Shown here: positions 6,855 to 15,035 of the stretch, piece after piece
Layout of the letters: each line of letters opens with the position of its first letter
Numbering within the stretch: the stretch's first letter is position 1
Assembly: GCA_045541455.1 (NCBI GenBank)
Contig: JAZQJA010000017.1
Span: 1 to 15,824, forward strand
Source: RGIG9041 sp045541455
GTDB taxonomy: Bacteria; Bacillota; Clostridia; Oscillospirales; QAKW01
DNA: 15,824 bases
Reading direction: 5' to 3'
Notes under the pieces: generated by a model
Seen by the model: only the letters and a program-made list of their open reading frames with translations
What the model was told of the DNA's origin: nothing
Databases searched by the model: none
Program-made: the position numbers and the translations under genes

Positions 6855-7293
6855 TATAGGTTGCGACAAAGCAGGAACATTATTTGTAGAAAGAATTTGC
6901 AAAGAACTTGAACAAAAAGGAATTGAATCAAAGGTTTTATTTGACGGCAAAGAAGAAGGTTGCGACTATACTGATGCAGCTTTTGCAGTTGCAAAAAGTG
7001 TGGCAAGCGGTGAAAGTGAGCTTGGAATACTCATTTGCGGCACCGGTATAGGAATGAGTATGGCAGCGAATAAAATTAAGGGTATTCGCGCTGCTGTATG
7101 CTCTGACACGTTTTCGGCTAAAATGACACGCGTGCATAACAATGCAAACATATTATGTATGGGTGCAAGAGTTATAGGTGAAGAACTTGCAGTTTGCATA
7201 CTAAACGAGTTTTTAAATGGAGAATTTGAGACAGGCGGAAGACACGAACGCCGTGTGAACAAAATTATCGCTGCAGAAAACGACGAATTTTAG
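6847..7293 (+). CDS. rpiB: RpiB/LacAB-family sugar-phosphate isomerase (likely ribose-5-phosphate isomerase B)
   Basis: Predicted to interconvert ribose-5-phosphate and ribulose-5-phosphate in the pentose phosphate pathway. Its 148 residues are the usual length. The active-site cysteine lies in CGTGIGMS (64-71), the ring-opening histidine in RVHNNAN (95-101), and phosphate-binding arginines in GGRHERRV (130-137). Two departures from RpiB are visible: the usual CDH near the N-terminus is CDK (Lys8), and the usual DYP is DYT (40-42). The active-site Cys argues against LacA/LacB-type galactose-6-phosphate isomerase, but another sugar phosphate (for example allose-6-phosphate) remains possible. 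GGAGA at 6833-6837 serves as ribosome binding site inside the end of tsaB. Confidence 0.88.
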   Translation: MISIGCDKAGTLFVERICKELEQKGIESKVLFDGKEEGCDYTDAAFAVAKSVASGESELGILICGTGIGMSMAANKIKGIRAAVCSDTFSAKMTRVHNNANILCMGARVIGEELAVCILNEFLNGEFETGGRHERRVNKIIAAENDEF

Positions 7294-7323
7294 TTACAAC
7301 TGATTAATATATTAATATATAAA

Positions 7324-7352
7324 TTGACTTTGCTGTATAAGTATGTTAAAAT
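7324..7352 (+). promoter_or_regulatory. Sigma-A promoter for gdpP-rplI-dnaB
   Basis: TTGACT (7324-7329), a 17-base spacer and TAAAAT (7347-7352), preceded by a very AT-rich tract (7304-7323) that could act as an UP element. The expected transcription start is near 7359, giving a leader of about 39 bases before the chosen gdpP start at 7398. Confidence 0.75.
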
Positions 7353-7379
7353 AATTTTTACGGCAAAGTTTTTTATTTT
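7327..7379 (+). terminator. Probable terminator of the tsaE-tsaB-rpiB operon, overlapping the next promoter
   Basis: ACTTTGCTGTA (7327-7337) pairs with TACGGCAAAGT (7359-7369), 11 bp with one G-U pair and a 21-base loop. The T-rich run TTTTTATTTTAT follows. The long loop makes it weaker than a textbook terminator. It sits 34 bases after the rpiB stop and physically overlaps the -35 and -10 boxes of the gdpP promoter. Confidence 0.5.
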
Positions 7380-7397
7380 ATATAGATGAGGATTTAT

Positions 7398-9380
7398 ATG
7401 AACAAACTAAACAGAAATGCATTAAATAAAACAGAGTATCTGCTTTTTGCAATGCTTGCGGTTTTTTCAATAGCTACACTGTTTTTTAGCATTCCGCTTG
7501 CAATAATTGAAATTGCAGCAACACTGACTTATATGGTTATCAGGGTAACAACAGTCAAAAAGTACAGTGAACAGTTATACAACTATTTACAAAGCATTAC
7601 ATTATATCTTGATGAGGCTTCAAAAGAAAGTCTTACACGCTTTCCTATGCCTGTTACCTTACTAAGCAGCAAAGGTGACATTATATGGTACAATGACTTA
7701 TTCCATAATCTGCTTAAAGATAATAAAGTTCCGGAAGTTTTCGGCAAAAATTTTGATGTTATTGCACCTCAGATTTCAATTGATGAAAATGTTATTTCTC
7801 AAAAGCACGACATAACATTTTTAGGCAAGCATTACAGCCTTTTTGTTATGCGTCAGGGAAACAGTGAAAAAGATGCTTTTTACTCTGTTTATTGGATTGA
7901 CATAAATGACTCCAAAAACGAACTTTTAAATTTGCGCTCACAAAAATTATGCATAGCGTATTTGCTGGTAGACAGTTTTGACGAATTGCCCTCTACTGTA
8001 ACAGAACTTCAGGAATCTACTTTTATAACAAGAGTGGATGTTAAAGTCCGTGCGTTTGTAAAATCTATAAACGGCGTTATGCAAAAACTTGAACAAGATA
8101 AGTATCTTGTTATTTTTGAACAAAAATATTTAAGTACTCTTGAAAAAGGCAAATTCAAAATTCTTTCGGAAGTACGAGAAATTTCAGTTGAAGGGTTTCA
8201 CGCTTCGCTATCAATAGGTATAGGATGCGGAAAAGGCTCACCCCTTGAAACTGACACCAATGCAAAAACAGCACTTGATGTTGCACTTTCACGGGGCGGT
8301 GACCAAGCGGTTGTGTTAAATGGCGATAAATATAATTTTTATGGTGGCAACAGTGACGGAACGCAGCGACGCAAACGAGTAAAAGTACGCATTATTGCCG
8401 AAGCTCTTACAGCACACGTTCAGAATTCTGAAAACGTAATCATTATGGGGCATAAGTTTGCAGACCTTGACTGTGTTGGTGCGGCAATTGGCGTTGCAAA
8501 ATGCGTTCAGACTTTTGGAAAAACGCCGTACATTGTATACAACCCAAAAGAAAACCTTTCACGCGCTATGTATTCTTCGTTTTTAAAACTGCCTGAATAC
8601 GCCGGAATGTTTGTTGATATTTCATCGGCAGCTAAATATATTACAGACTCTTCCCTGCTTGTCGTGGTTGATACACACAACCTTGAGTATGTGGAAAGTG
8701 AAAAGTTATTTTCAATGTTTAAGCGTGTAGTTGTTGTAGATCATCACAGAAAGACTGTTCAAAATGCGATTGAAGGTGCCGTTATCAGTTTTCACGAGCC
8801 GAATTCATCATCGTGCTGTGAAATGGTAAGTGAACTATGCGAAAGTGTTCCACGGCTCAAACTCAGCAAGCTCGAAGCCAACGCACTCATGTCAGGGATA
8901 TTTCTTGACACCAAAACATTCACAGAACGCACTGGCGTAAGAACTTTTGAAGCAGCGGCATACCTTAAAAAACAAGGTGCAGACACCGCTGTAGTTCGTA
9001 AATATTTTAAAAGTGATATTGAAAGTTACAAAAAGCAGATAGATATTATAAGCAATGCAGAAGTCATAAACGAAAAATATGCTGTATCGGTGTGGAGAGA
9101 AGAAGCTTTTGACGGAATTAAACTCATCGCTTCAAAAGCAGCAGATGAAATGCTCAACCTCAACAATATTGAAAGTTCGTTTGTAATTTATCCGGAAGGA
9201 AATGATGCACACATCTCTGCAAGAAGCGATTCACACGGTAATGTTCAGCGCGATATGGAAAGATTGGGCGGCGGCGGACACAGAAATGCTGCCGGTGCTC
9301 AGTTTAAAGATACAAGTGTTGATAAAGCTTTTGAAATGTTAAAAGAAGTATTAAACACACCCGAAAGTGAGGAAAAATAA
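7398..9380 (+). CDS. gdpP: Cyclic-di-AMP phosphodiesterase GdpP (DHH/DHHA1)
   Basis: Membrane-anchored enzyme that hydrolyses c-di-AMP to pApA, tuning a second messenger for potassium and osmotic balance and wall stress. Its 660 residues are close to the B. subtilis protein. Two N-terminal membrane helices (about 14-50) are followed by a PAS-like region (about 60-170), a degenerate GGDEF-like domain (about 170-310) and the DHH-DHHA1 catalytic part. Catalytic motifs are GHKFADLD (351-358), VVVDTHN in the middle, VVDHHR with DHH at 448-450, and GGGGH (624-628). An in-frame ATG lies at 7386, but it has no binding site, while the ATG at 7398 has GAGG (7388-7391) at proper distance, so the later start is chosen. 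rplI starts on the base after its stop. Confidence 0.94.
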   Translation: MNKLNRNALNKTEYLLFAMLAVFSIATLFFSIPLAIIEIAATLTYMVIRVTTVKKYSEQLYNYLQSITLYLDEASKESLTRFPMPVTLLSSKGDIIWYNDLFHNLLKDNKVPEVFGKNFDVIAPQISIDENVISQKHDITFLGKHYSLFVMRQGNSEKDAFYSVYWIDINDSKNELLNLRSQKLCIAYLLVDSFDELPSTVTELQESTFITRVDVKVRAFVKSINGVMQKLEQDKYLVIFEQKYLSTLEKGKFKILSEVREISVEGFHASLSIGIGCGKGSPLETDTNAKTALDVALSRGGDQAVVLNGDKYNFYGGNSDGTQRRKRVKVRIIAEALTAHVQNSENVIIMGHKFADLDCVGAAIGVAKCVQTFGKTPYIVYNPKENLSRAMYSSFLKLPEYAGMFVDISSAAKYITDSSLLVVVDTHNLEYVESEKLFSMFKRVVVVDHHRKTVQNAIEGAVISFHEPNSSSCCEMVSELCESVPRLKLSKLEANALMSGIFLDTKTFTERTGVRTFEAAAYLKKQGADTAVVRKYFKSDIESYKKQIDIISNAEVINEKYAVSVWREEAFDGIKLIASKAADEMLNLNNIESSFVIYPEGNDAHISARSDSHGNVQRDMERLGGGGHRNAAGAQFKDTSVDKAFEMLKEVLNTPESEEK

Positions 9381-9827
9381 ATGGAAGTTGTATTATTACA
9401 AGATGTTAAAGGACAAGGCAAAAAGGGTGATATTATATCAGTTGCCGACGGTTACGGCAGAAATTTTTTAATAGCACGAGGTCTTGCCGCAGAGCCGACA
9501 GCACAACTTAAAAATGATTTTAGCGGAAAAGCTAGTTCGGCACAGTTTAAAATTGATACCGAAACTGCAGCAGCAAAAGAAAACGCTAAAAAGCTTGACG
9601 GAAAAACATTTGAAATGAGTGTAAAAGGCGGCGACAGCGGAAAGCTGTTTGGTAGTATCACATCAAAAGAAATTGCCGAATTTATAAAAAACAAAACAGG
9701 TATTGAAATTGACAAAAAGAAAGTTGATACCGATACAATTAAAGCATTTGGCGCATATCAGTGCAATATTAAACTTTATAAAGGTATCTCTGCAAAGGTA
9801 ACTATTAACGTAACAAAGGAAAACTAA
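9381..9827 (+). CDS. rplI: Large ribosomal subunit protein bL9
   Basis: Structural protein of the 50S subunit near the L1 stalk that helps keep reading frame and fidelity. Its 148 residues have the family layout. The N-terminal domain starts MEVVLLQDVKGQGKKGDIISV and contains YGRNFLIARGLA (25-36). A lysine- and alanine-rich connecting helix (about 45-75) leads to a C-terminal domain with GKLFGSITSKEIAEFI. The start abuts the gdpP TAA; GAGG at 9369-9372 is the binding site. The gdpP-rplI-dnaB order is conserved across Firmicutes. Confidence 0.97.
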   Translation: MEVVLLQDVKGQGKKGDIISVADGYGRNFLIARGLAAEPTAQLKNDFSGKASSAQFKIDTETAAAKENAKKLDGKTFEMSVKGGDSGKLFGSITSKEIAEFIKNKTGIEIDKKKVDTDTIKAFGAYQCNIKLYKGISAKVTINVTKEN

Positions 9828-9830
9828 ATT

Positions 9831-11153
9831 ATGGAACTTTCCGATATCAAAAGAATACCTCATAGTGTTGAGGCAGAACAATGTGTCATTGGATCTTTGC
9901 TAATTGACCCTGCATGTATTAATAATATTGCCGATAAGTTGTTGCCGGCTCATTTTTACGTTGATAAATATTCACAGATTTATCAGATAATTTACGATAA
10001 ATTTCTTGCAAACCAAAGTATAGACTTTGTAACAGTGCTTGAAAGCATTAAAAACGCCGGGATTTATGACGAAGCCGAAGGCAAGCGTGTTCTTTATGAA
10101 ATGACACAACTTGTCCCCAGTACAAAGAACATCGGTGAGTATGCCAAAATTATTATTGAAAAGGCAAGCCTTAGAAGACTTATTGACGCGTGTGCTGATA
10201 TTACAGAACAATGTTATGCCCAGACAAATGATCCGACAGAAATTTTAAACACGGCGGAAACACGCATTTATGAAATTATGCAAAGCCGAACAAACACCGC
10301 GCTCACACACATAAAGCAGGCAGTATTTGAAAGTCTTGATAAAACCAATAAAATTGCTAATGATAAAAACGCTTTTATCGGATTGCAGACTCATTACAGC
10401 GAAATTGACCAGATGCTGTCGGGACTTGGCAAAAGTGACCTTATACTCATAGCGGCGCGTCCCGGTGTTGGTAAAACTTCATTTGCACCTAACTTTGCTC
10501 AGAATATAGCTCTTGACAAACCGAGAAAAACAATTGCTATTTTCTCACTTGAAATGTCAAACGAGCAACTTGCAAGCAGAATGTTATCTTCACAAAGCGG
10601 AATTGACAATATTAAATTCAGAAACGGCGATATGACTGATAATGATTGGGTGGATTTGGCCCAGGCATCTCAACTTCTTGCTGACACCGAAATTTATTTT
10701 GATGATACTGCAGGAATTACCGTTGCACAGATGAAAGCCAAACTTCGCAGAATGAAAAAACTCGACCTTATCATAATTGACTATTTGCAACTTATGTCGG
10801 GCGGCGGAAGATACGAAAACCGAACCACAGAGGTTGGTGCAATATCGCGTTCACTAAAAATTATGGCTAAAGAGTTTAACGTACCGGTAATTACGTTATC
10901 ACAGCTCAATCGTGAAACTGAAAAAACCAAGTCAAAGCCACAACTTTCAAACCTACGCGAATCAGGTTCAATTGAGCAGGATGCTGATGCTATTTTATTC
11001 TTATGGAAACCTGAAGACGAGGGTGAAACATCAAATTCAAATATAAATATTGTAAAGTGTGAAATTGCTAAAAACAGACATGGTCCTACAGGTTCTATCG
11101 ACCTTGCTTGGTCGTCAAGTACCACACGCTTTACCAATATTGCAAAAATGTAA
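9831..11153 (+). CDS. dnaB: Replicative DNA helicase DnaB
   Basis: Hexameric 5'-to-3' helicase at the replication fork (called DnaC in Bacillus). At 440 residues it is full length. The N-terminal domain begins with the typical PHSVEAEQCVIGSLL. The RecA-like core has Walker A ARPGVGKTS (209-217, Lys215), IFSLEMS, Walker B LIIIDYLQLM, and ITLSQLNRE followed by LRESGSIEQDADAILFL. SFAPNFAQ after Walker A differs mildly from the common AFALNIAQ. No intein is seen. The binding site is AAGGA inside the end of rplI. Its TAA overlaps the ATG of tilS. Confidence 0.97.
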   Translation: MELSDIKRIPHSVEAEQCVIGSLLIDPACINNIADKLLPAHFYVDKYSQIYQIIYDKFLANQSIDFVTVLESIKNAGIYDEAEGKRVLYEMTQLVPSTKNIGEYAKIIIEKASLRRLIDACADITEQCYAQTNDPTEILNTAETRIYEIMQSRTNTALTHIKQAVFESLDKTNKIANDKNAFIGLQTHYSEIDQMLSGLGKSDLILIAARPGVGKTSFAPNFAQNIALDKPRKTIAIFSLEMSNEQLASRMLSSQSGIDNIKFRNGDMTDNDWVDLAQASQLLADTEIYFDDTAGITVAQMKAKLRRMKKLDLIIIDYLQLMSGGGRYENRTTEVGAISRSLKIMAKEFNVPVITLSQLNRETEKTKSKPQLSNLRESGSIEQDADAILFLWKPEDEGETSNSNINIVKCEIAKNRHGPTGSIDLAWSSSTTRFTNIAKM

Positions 11154-12445
11154 TGTTATACGATAAAGTTTACAAATACATAACCCAAAACAGTTTGATA
11201 CATGCAAAAGACACAGTTATTGTTGCACTTTCGGGCGGTGCCGACTCGGTATGTCTTTTTGATATACTGTTAAAGATATCGGACAAACTGGATATTACTG
11301 TTGAGTGTGCACACTTAAACCACAATCTACGCGGTGAAGAGTCGGATGGTGACCAACTGTTTGTAAAACATTTATGTGACAAGCACTGTATAAAATTGCA
11401 CACAAAAAGTGTTGATGTCAAAAAACTTGCAGCAGGACTTAGCATTGAAGATGCAGCAAGACAGGCAAGATATTGCTTTTTTGAAGAAATTTCAAAAAAC
11501 AGCCAAAGCATCATCTGCACAGCACATAATAAAAACGACAATACCGAAACGTTTTTTATAAATCTTTTGCGAGGAAGCGGAAGCCGCGGGCTTTGCGCAA
11601 TACCAAATAAGCGCGATAACATTGTACGGCCGTTATTATGTGCAACAAGGGCTGAGATACTTAATCATATAGAAGAAGCAGGGCTTTCGTATAGAACCGA
11701 CAGCACAAATTCTGATACGGTTTTTTTACGTAATTTTTTACGACACGAAGTTTTGCCCGCATTTAACAAACGCGAAGACATTGATATATTTTCAAGTATT
11801 GAAAAAGCTACTCAAAATTTGCAAAGTGACAGTGATGCCCTAAATCAAATTGCACTTGAATCACAAACCGACCGCGTTGACAAACTTTTGAAATTACACG
11901 ATGCGGTGTTATTCAGAGTGCTCTATAATCAGCTTGACAGTAAATTTGGCATAAGCCTTGATAAAGTACATTTTGAACTGATAAAAGAGCTTTTGAAAAA
12001 AAGTAAGTCAAAAGAAATACTGTCAGACGGTGTTTATGCTAAAACCAAAGACGGACGGCTGGTTTTTGAAAAAGAGGGTACGATAGTTCGCTCTTCCAAA
12101 AAGGTAGCAATCGGCGAAAACGAATTTTACGGAAAACACATTTTAATTAAAAAACACAAAGAAATTTACAATGCTTTAACAATTAATCATATTGACTGTG
12201 ATAAAATTACAAGTGATTTGTATGCCGACAATAAAAAAGACGGTGACGTTTTTTACTGTCAAAAACGCAATGCCTCCAAAAAGCTCAAAAAACTTTTGAC
12301 AAACGATAAAATACGTGATAAAGATTCACTTATAATCATACGAAACGAAAACGGTGACATTGTGTTTGTTGAAGGTTACGGCGCAGACAAACGGTATGCT
12401 GCCGATAAAACAAGTAAAAACATTATTTGCATTGAAATTATTTAA
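11153..12445 (+). CDS. tilS: tRNA(Ile)-lysidine synthetase TilS
   Basis: Converts C34 of the CAU-anticodon tRNA-Ile to lysidine, which changes both decoding and charging from Met to Ile; essential in most bacteria. It has 430 residues. The N-terminal PP-loop ATPase contains SGGADS (25-30), AHLNHNLRG, the AHNKNDNTETFFINLLRGSG stretch and the RTDSTN motif. A substrate-binding middle domain and the C-terminal TilS domain follow, with GDVFYCQKR and a basic LKKLL segment. The start is taken at 11153, where TAATG overlaps the dnaB stop. There is no clear Shine-Dalgarno site, so translation probably depends on re-initiation after dnaB. An in-frame ATG at 11108 lies inside dnaB and adds residues foreign to the family. 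Confidence 0.93.
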   Translation: MLYDKVYKYITQNSLIHAKDTVIVALSGGADSVCLFDILLKISDKLDITVECAHLNHNLRGEESDGDQLFVKHLCDKHCIKLHTKSVDVKKLAAGLSIEDAARQARYCFFEEISKNSQSIICTAHNKNDNTETFFINLLRGSGSRGLCAIPNKRDNIVRPLLCATRAEILNHIEEAGLSYRTDSTNSDTVFLRNFLRHEVLPAFNKREDIDIFSSIEKATQNLQSDSDALNQIALESQTDRVDKLLKLHDAVLFRVLYNQLDSKFGISLDKVHFELIKELLKKSKSKEILSDGVYAKTKDGRLVFEKEGTIVRSSKKVAIGENEFYGKHILIKKHKEIYNALTINHIDCDKITSDLYADNKKDGDVFYCQKRNASKKLKKLLTNDKIRDKDSLIIIRNENGDIVFVEGYGADKRYAADKTSKNIICIEII

Positions 12446-12466
12446 TATATCGGGGGAAAATAGTAT

Positions 12467-13003
12467 ATGTTAAACGATATAAAAAAAGTGCTTATAAGCG
12501 AAGAAACATTAAAACAGACCGTTAAAGAACTGGGTGCAAAAATAACTGAGGATTACCAAGGTAAAAACCTTCTTGTAATATCCGTTTTAAAAGGTGCTGC
12601 AGTTTTTATGGCAGATATTGTAAGGGAAATTAAAATACCCCTGCAACTTGATTTTATGGTGGTTTCGAGTTACGGCAAAGGTACATCAACTACAGGAAGC
12701 GTTAAAATTATTAAAGACCTTGACATTGATGTAAAGGGATATGACATACTTATTGTTGAGGATATTCTTGACAGCGGTGTTACCCTTTCAAATTTAATTA
12801 AAGTATTAGAGTCCAGAAACCCAAATTCAGTTAAAATTTGCACACTGCTCAGCAAACCGTCACGCCGTAAAGTAGAAGTACCGGTGGCTTATGAAGGTTT
12901 TGAAGTTCCTGACGAATTTGTAGTAGGATATGGACTGGATTACGCAGAGCATTACAGAAACCTACCTTTTGTTGGTGTTCTTAAAGAAGAAATTTATTCT
13001 TAA
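12467..13003 (+). CDS. hpt: Hypoxanthine phosphoribosyltransferase
   Basis: Purine salvage enzyme joining hypoxanthine or guanine to PRPP to give IMP or GMP. Its 178 residues match the family. Visible motifs are LLVISVLKGAAVFMADIVR near the N-terminus, the flexible SSYGKGTSTTG loop (66-76), the PRPP-binding VEDILDSGVTL (97-107) and the C-terminal FVVGYGLDY (152-160). The ATG is preceded by GGGGGA (12451-12456). The tilS-hpt-ftsH order is a common Firmicutes arrangement. Confidence 0.95.
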   Translation: MLNDIKKVLISEETLKQTVKELGAKITEDYQGKNLLVISVLKGAAVFMADIVREIKIPLQLDFMVVSSYGKGTSTTGSVKIIKDLDIDVKGYDILIVEDILDSGVTLSNLIKVLESRNPNSVKICTLLSKPSRRKVEVPVAYEGFEVPDEFVVGYGLDYAEHYRNLPFVGVLKEEIYS

Positions 13004-13033
13004 ATATATTAATATAAAGATTGGAGCAAAGTT

Positions 13034-14992
13034 TTGAAAAAGCGATTTAACCTTGGCGGTTTCATTTATCTTGCCATTTTGATTGTTATTATTGTAATGA
13101 TATTTACATCAATAACAGATGCAAGTAAGCCTGAAACCGTAACCTACAGTCAACTTGTAGAATTATTCCGAACAGAGCAGGTTGAACAATTTGAAGTGGT
13201 CGGCTATCAAGTGTCCTGCAAACTGAAAGACGGAAAAGAAGTAACTCATGAGTTATTATCTTTCGAACTTTTCCGCAGTAATATCATAGATACCTATGTT
13301 TTACCGCAGTCAGAAAGCGGAATCATTACCGACTACAACCTTAAAGAAGGGTTTACTCTTCCCTGGTGGGTATCGTTTATACCGACAATTTTGATTTTCG
13401 GTTCGATTATTGCCATCTGGATTTTCACATCAAAGCAAATGAACGGAAAAGCTCCCGGATTTGCAAAAGCAAGAGTACGACTTGGTTCGGACGAAAAGAA
13501 AAAGAAAACATTTTTAGATGTTGCCGGTGCTGACGAAGAAAAAGAAGAACTTGAAGAGATTGTTGATTTTCTCAAAAATCCGAGAAAATATCTTGAAATC
13601 GGCGCAAGAATACCCAAAGGTGTATTGCTTGTAGGCCCTCCAGGAACAGGTAAAACATTACTTGCAAAAGCGGTTGCGGGAGAAGCCAATGTTCCGTTTT
13701 TCTCTATATCGGGTTCTGACTTTGTTGAGTTATATGTCGGCGTTGGTGCATCACGCGTTAGAGATCTTTTTGAGCAAGCAAAAAAGAACAACCCTTGCAT
13801 TGTATTTATCGACGAAATTGACGCAGTCGGCAGACACAGGGGTGCCGGTATTGGCGGCGGTCACGATGAACGTGAGCAAACACTTAACCAGTTACTTGTT
13901 GAGATGGACGGTTTTGGCGCACATTCGGGAATTATTGTTATGGCTGCCACTAACCGTGTTGATACTCTTGACCCTGCCCTTATGCGTGCCGGAAGATTTG
14001 ACAGACAGATTTATGTTGGCAAACCCGACCAGAACGGACGCGAGGCAATACTGAAAGTACACGCACGCGGAAAGACATTTGATGCCGATGTGAACTTTAC
14101 AGATGTTGCAAAAAGTACCGTTGGATTTACAGGTGCCGACCTTGAAAACCTGCTTAACGAGTCTGCATTACTTGCTGCAAGACACAACAAGAAGAGCATT
14201 TCTGCGCAAGATATTCAAGATTCTGTAATGAAAATATTTGCAGGTCCTGAAAAGAAATCACGCAAAATTGTTGAAAAAGAGCGCAAACTCACCGCTTATC
14301 ATGAAGCCGGTCATGCAATTGTAAACAAGTTTTTGAAAACTGCTGACGAAGTGCACGAAATTTCAATTCTTCCCAGAGGTATGGCAGGCGGTTATACAAT
14401 GAGTCTGCCAAAAGAAGACCTTTCATATTCAACAAAGAATATGATGTTTGAAGAAATTGTATCACTGCTTGGCGGTCGTGTCAGTGAAGAACTTATGCTT
14501 GATGATATTTCGACCGGTGCTTCAAACGATATACAGCGCGCAACAAACATTGCAAACCTTATGGTTACACGCTACGGTATGAGTGAAAAATTGGGACCCA
14601 TTCTTTACGGCAACGATTCGAGCGAAGTTTTTCTTGGCTATGACCTTGCCACAAAGAACAGTTATTCCGAACATATTGCTTCACAAATTGACCTTGAAGT
14701 AAAGGCTATAATCGACAAGGCTTATGAACAGGCTAAGAGCATTATTACTGAGCACAAAGATAAACTTATTGAAGTTGCAAATACTCTTCTTAAAAAGGAC
14801 AAAATCAGCGGTGAAGAGTTTAATGCCATTATTGAGGGCAGAGAGTATATTGCGCCTGAGCCTGCGACTGTAAATGAGCCACAGGATTTACCTGAGCAAA
14901 CTGAAACCGCTACCGAAAGCGCAACCGAAAACCAAGTTGAATCTGATAATCAAGACAATAACCCTAACGGTTACATTAATCCGCAAAATTAA
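13034..14992 (+). CDS. ftsH: ATP-dependent zinc metalloprotease FtsH
   Basis: Membrane-bound AAA+ protease that removes misfolded membrane proteins and short-lived regulators. It has 652 residues. An N-terminal helix (about 8-27), a small extracytoplasmic domain and a second helix (about 112-133) come first. The AAA+ domain has Walker A GPPGTGKT (201-208), Walker B with DE at 260-261 (VFIDEIDAVG), and an SRH region with MRAGRFDRQ. The protease domain has zinc motif HEAGH (423-427) and third ligand Asp499 in STGASND. The last ~50 residues are a low-complexity tail rich in E, Q, N, T and P, as in many Gram-positive FtsH proteins. The start is TTG at 13034, with GGAG (13023-13026) at 7-base spacing. 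Confidence 0.96.
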   Translation: MKKRFNLGGFIYLAILIVIIVMIFTSITDASKPETVTYSQLVELFRTEQVEQFEVVGYQVSCKLKDGKEVTHELLSFELFRSNIIDTYVLPQSESGIITDYNLKEGFTLPWWVSFIPTILIFGSIIAIWIFTSKQMNGKAPGFAKARVRLGSDEKKKKTFLDVAGADEEKEELEEIVDFLKNPRKYLEIGARIPKGVLLVGPPGTGKTLLAKAVAGEANVPFFSISGSDFVELYVGVGASRVRDLFEQAKKNNPCIVFIDEIDAVGRHRGAGIGGGHDEREQTLNQLLVEMDGFGAHSGIIVMAATNRVDTLDPALMRAGRFDRQIYVGKPDQNGREAILKVHARGKTFDADVNFTDVAKSTVGFTGADLENLLNESALLAARHNKKSISAQDIQDSVMKIFAGPEKKSRKIVEKERKLTAYHEAGHAIVNKFLKTADEVHEISILPRGMAGGYTMSLPKEDLSYSTKNMMFEEIVSLLGGRVSEELMLDDISTGASNDIQRATNIANLMVTRYGMSEKLGPILYGNDSSEVFLGYDLATKNSYSEHIASQIDLEVKAIIDKAYEQAKSIITEHKDKLIEVANTLLKKDKISGEEFNAIIEGREYIAPEPATVNEPQDLPEQTETATESATENQVESDNQDNNPNGYINPQN

Positions 14993-14995
14993 ATT

Positions 14996-15035
14996 AAAAG
15001 CACTTGAACTAATATGTTCAAGTGCTTTTTTATAA
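14996..15035. terminator. Strong intrinsic terminator, probably bidirectional
   Basis: AAAAGCACTTGAAC (14996-15009) and GTTCAAGTGCTTTT (15016-15029) form a perfect 14-bp stem with a 6-base loop, followed by TTTATA. The A-run at the left base gives a matching T-run on the other strand. It ends the long gdpP-to-ftsH gene series and also the convergent Fic-QueH gene, whose stop is at 15030. Confidence 0.92.

Noticed and set aside
6847..7293. LacA/LacB galactose-6-phosphate isomerase subunit.
   Set aside because: The active-site cysteine in CGTGIG is present, no second lac-type subunit or galactose/tagatose genes are nearby, and the overall motif pattern fits RpiB better.
7386..7397. Earlier ATG for gdpP at 7386.
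   Set aside because: No binding site before it, while GAGG at 7388-7391 is correctly placed for the ATG at 7398.
11108..11152. Earlier ATG for tilS at 11108.
   Set aside because: It lies within dnaB and adds 15 residues not seen in TilS; the TAATG overlap at 11151-11155 is the usual coupled arrangement.
13333..13800. Long - strand open frame opposite ftsH, and similar ones opposite tilS (11170-11622) and dnaB (10781-11137).
   Set aside because: They are antisense shadows of well-supported genes, with no recognisable protein features or plausible starts.
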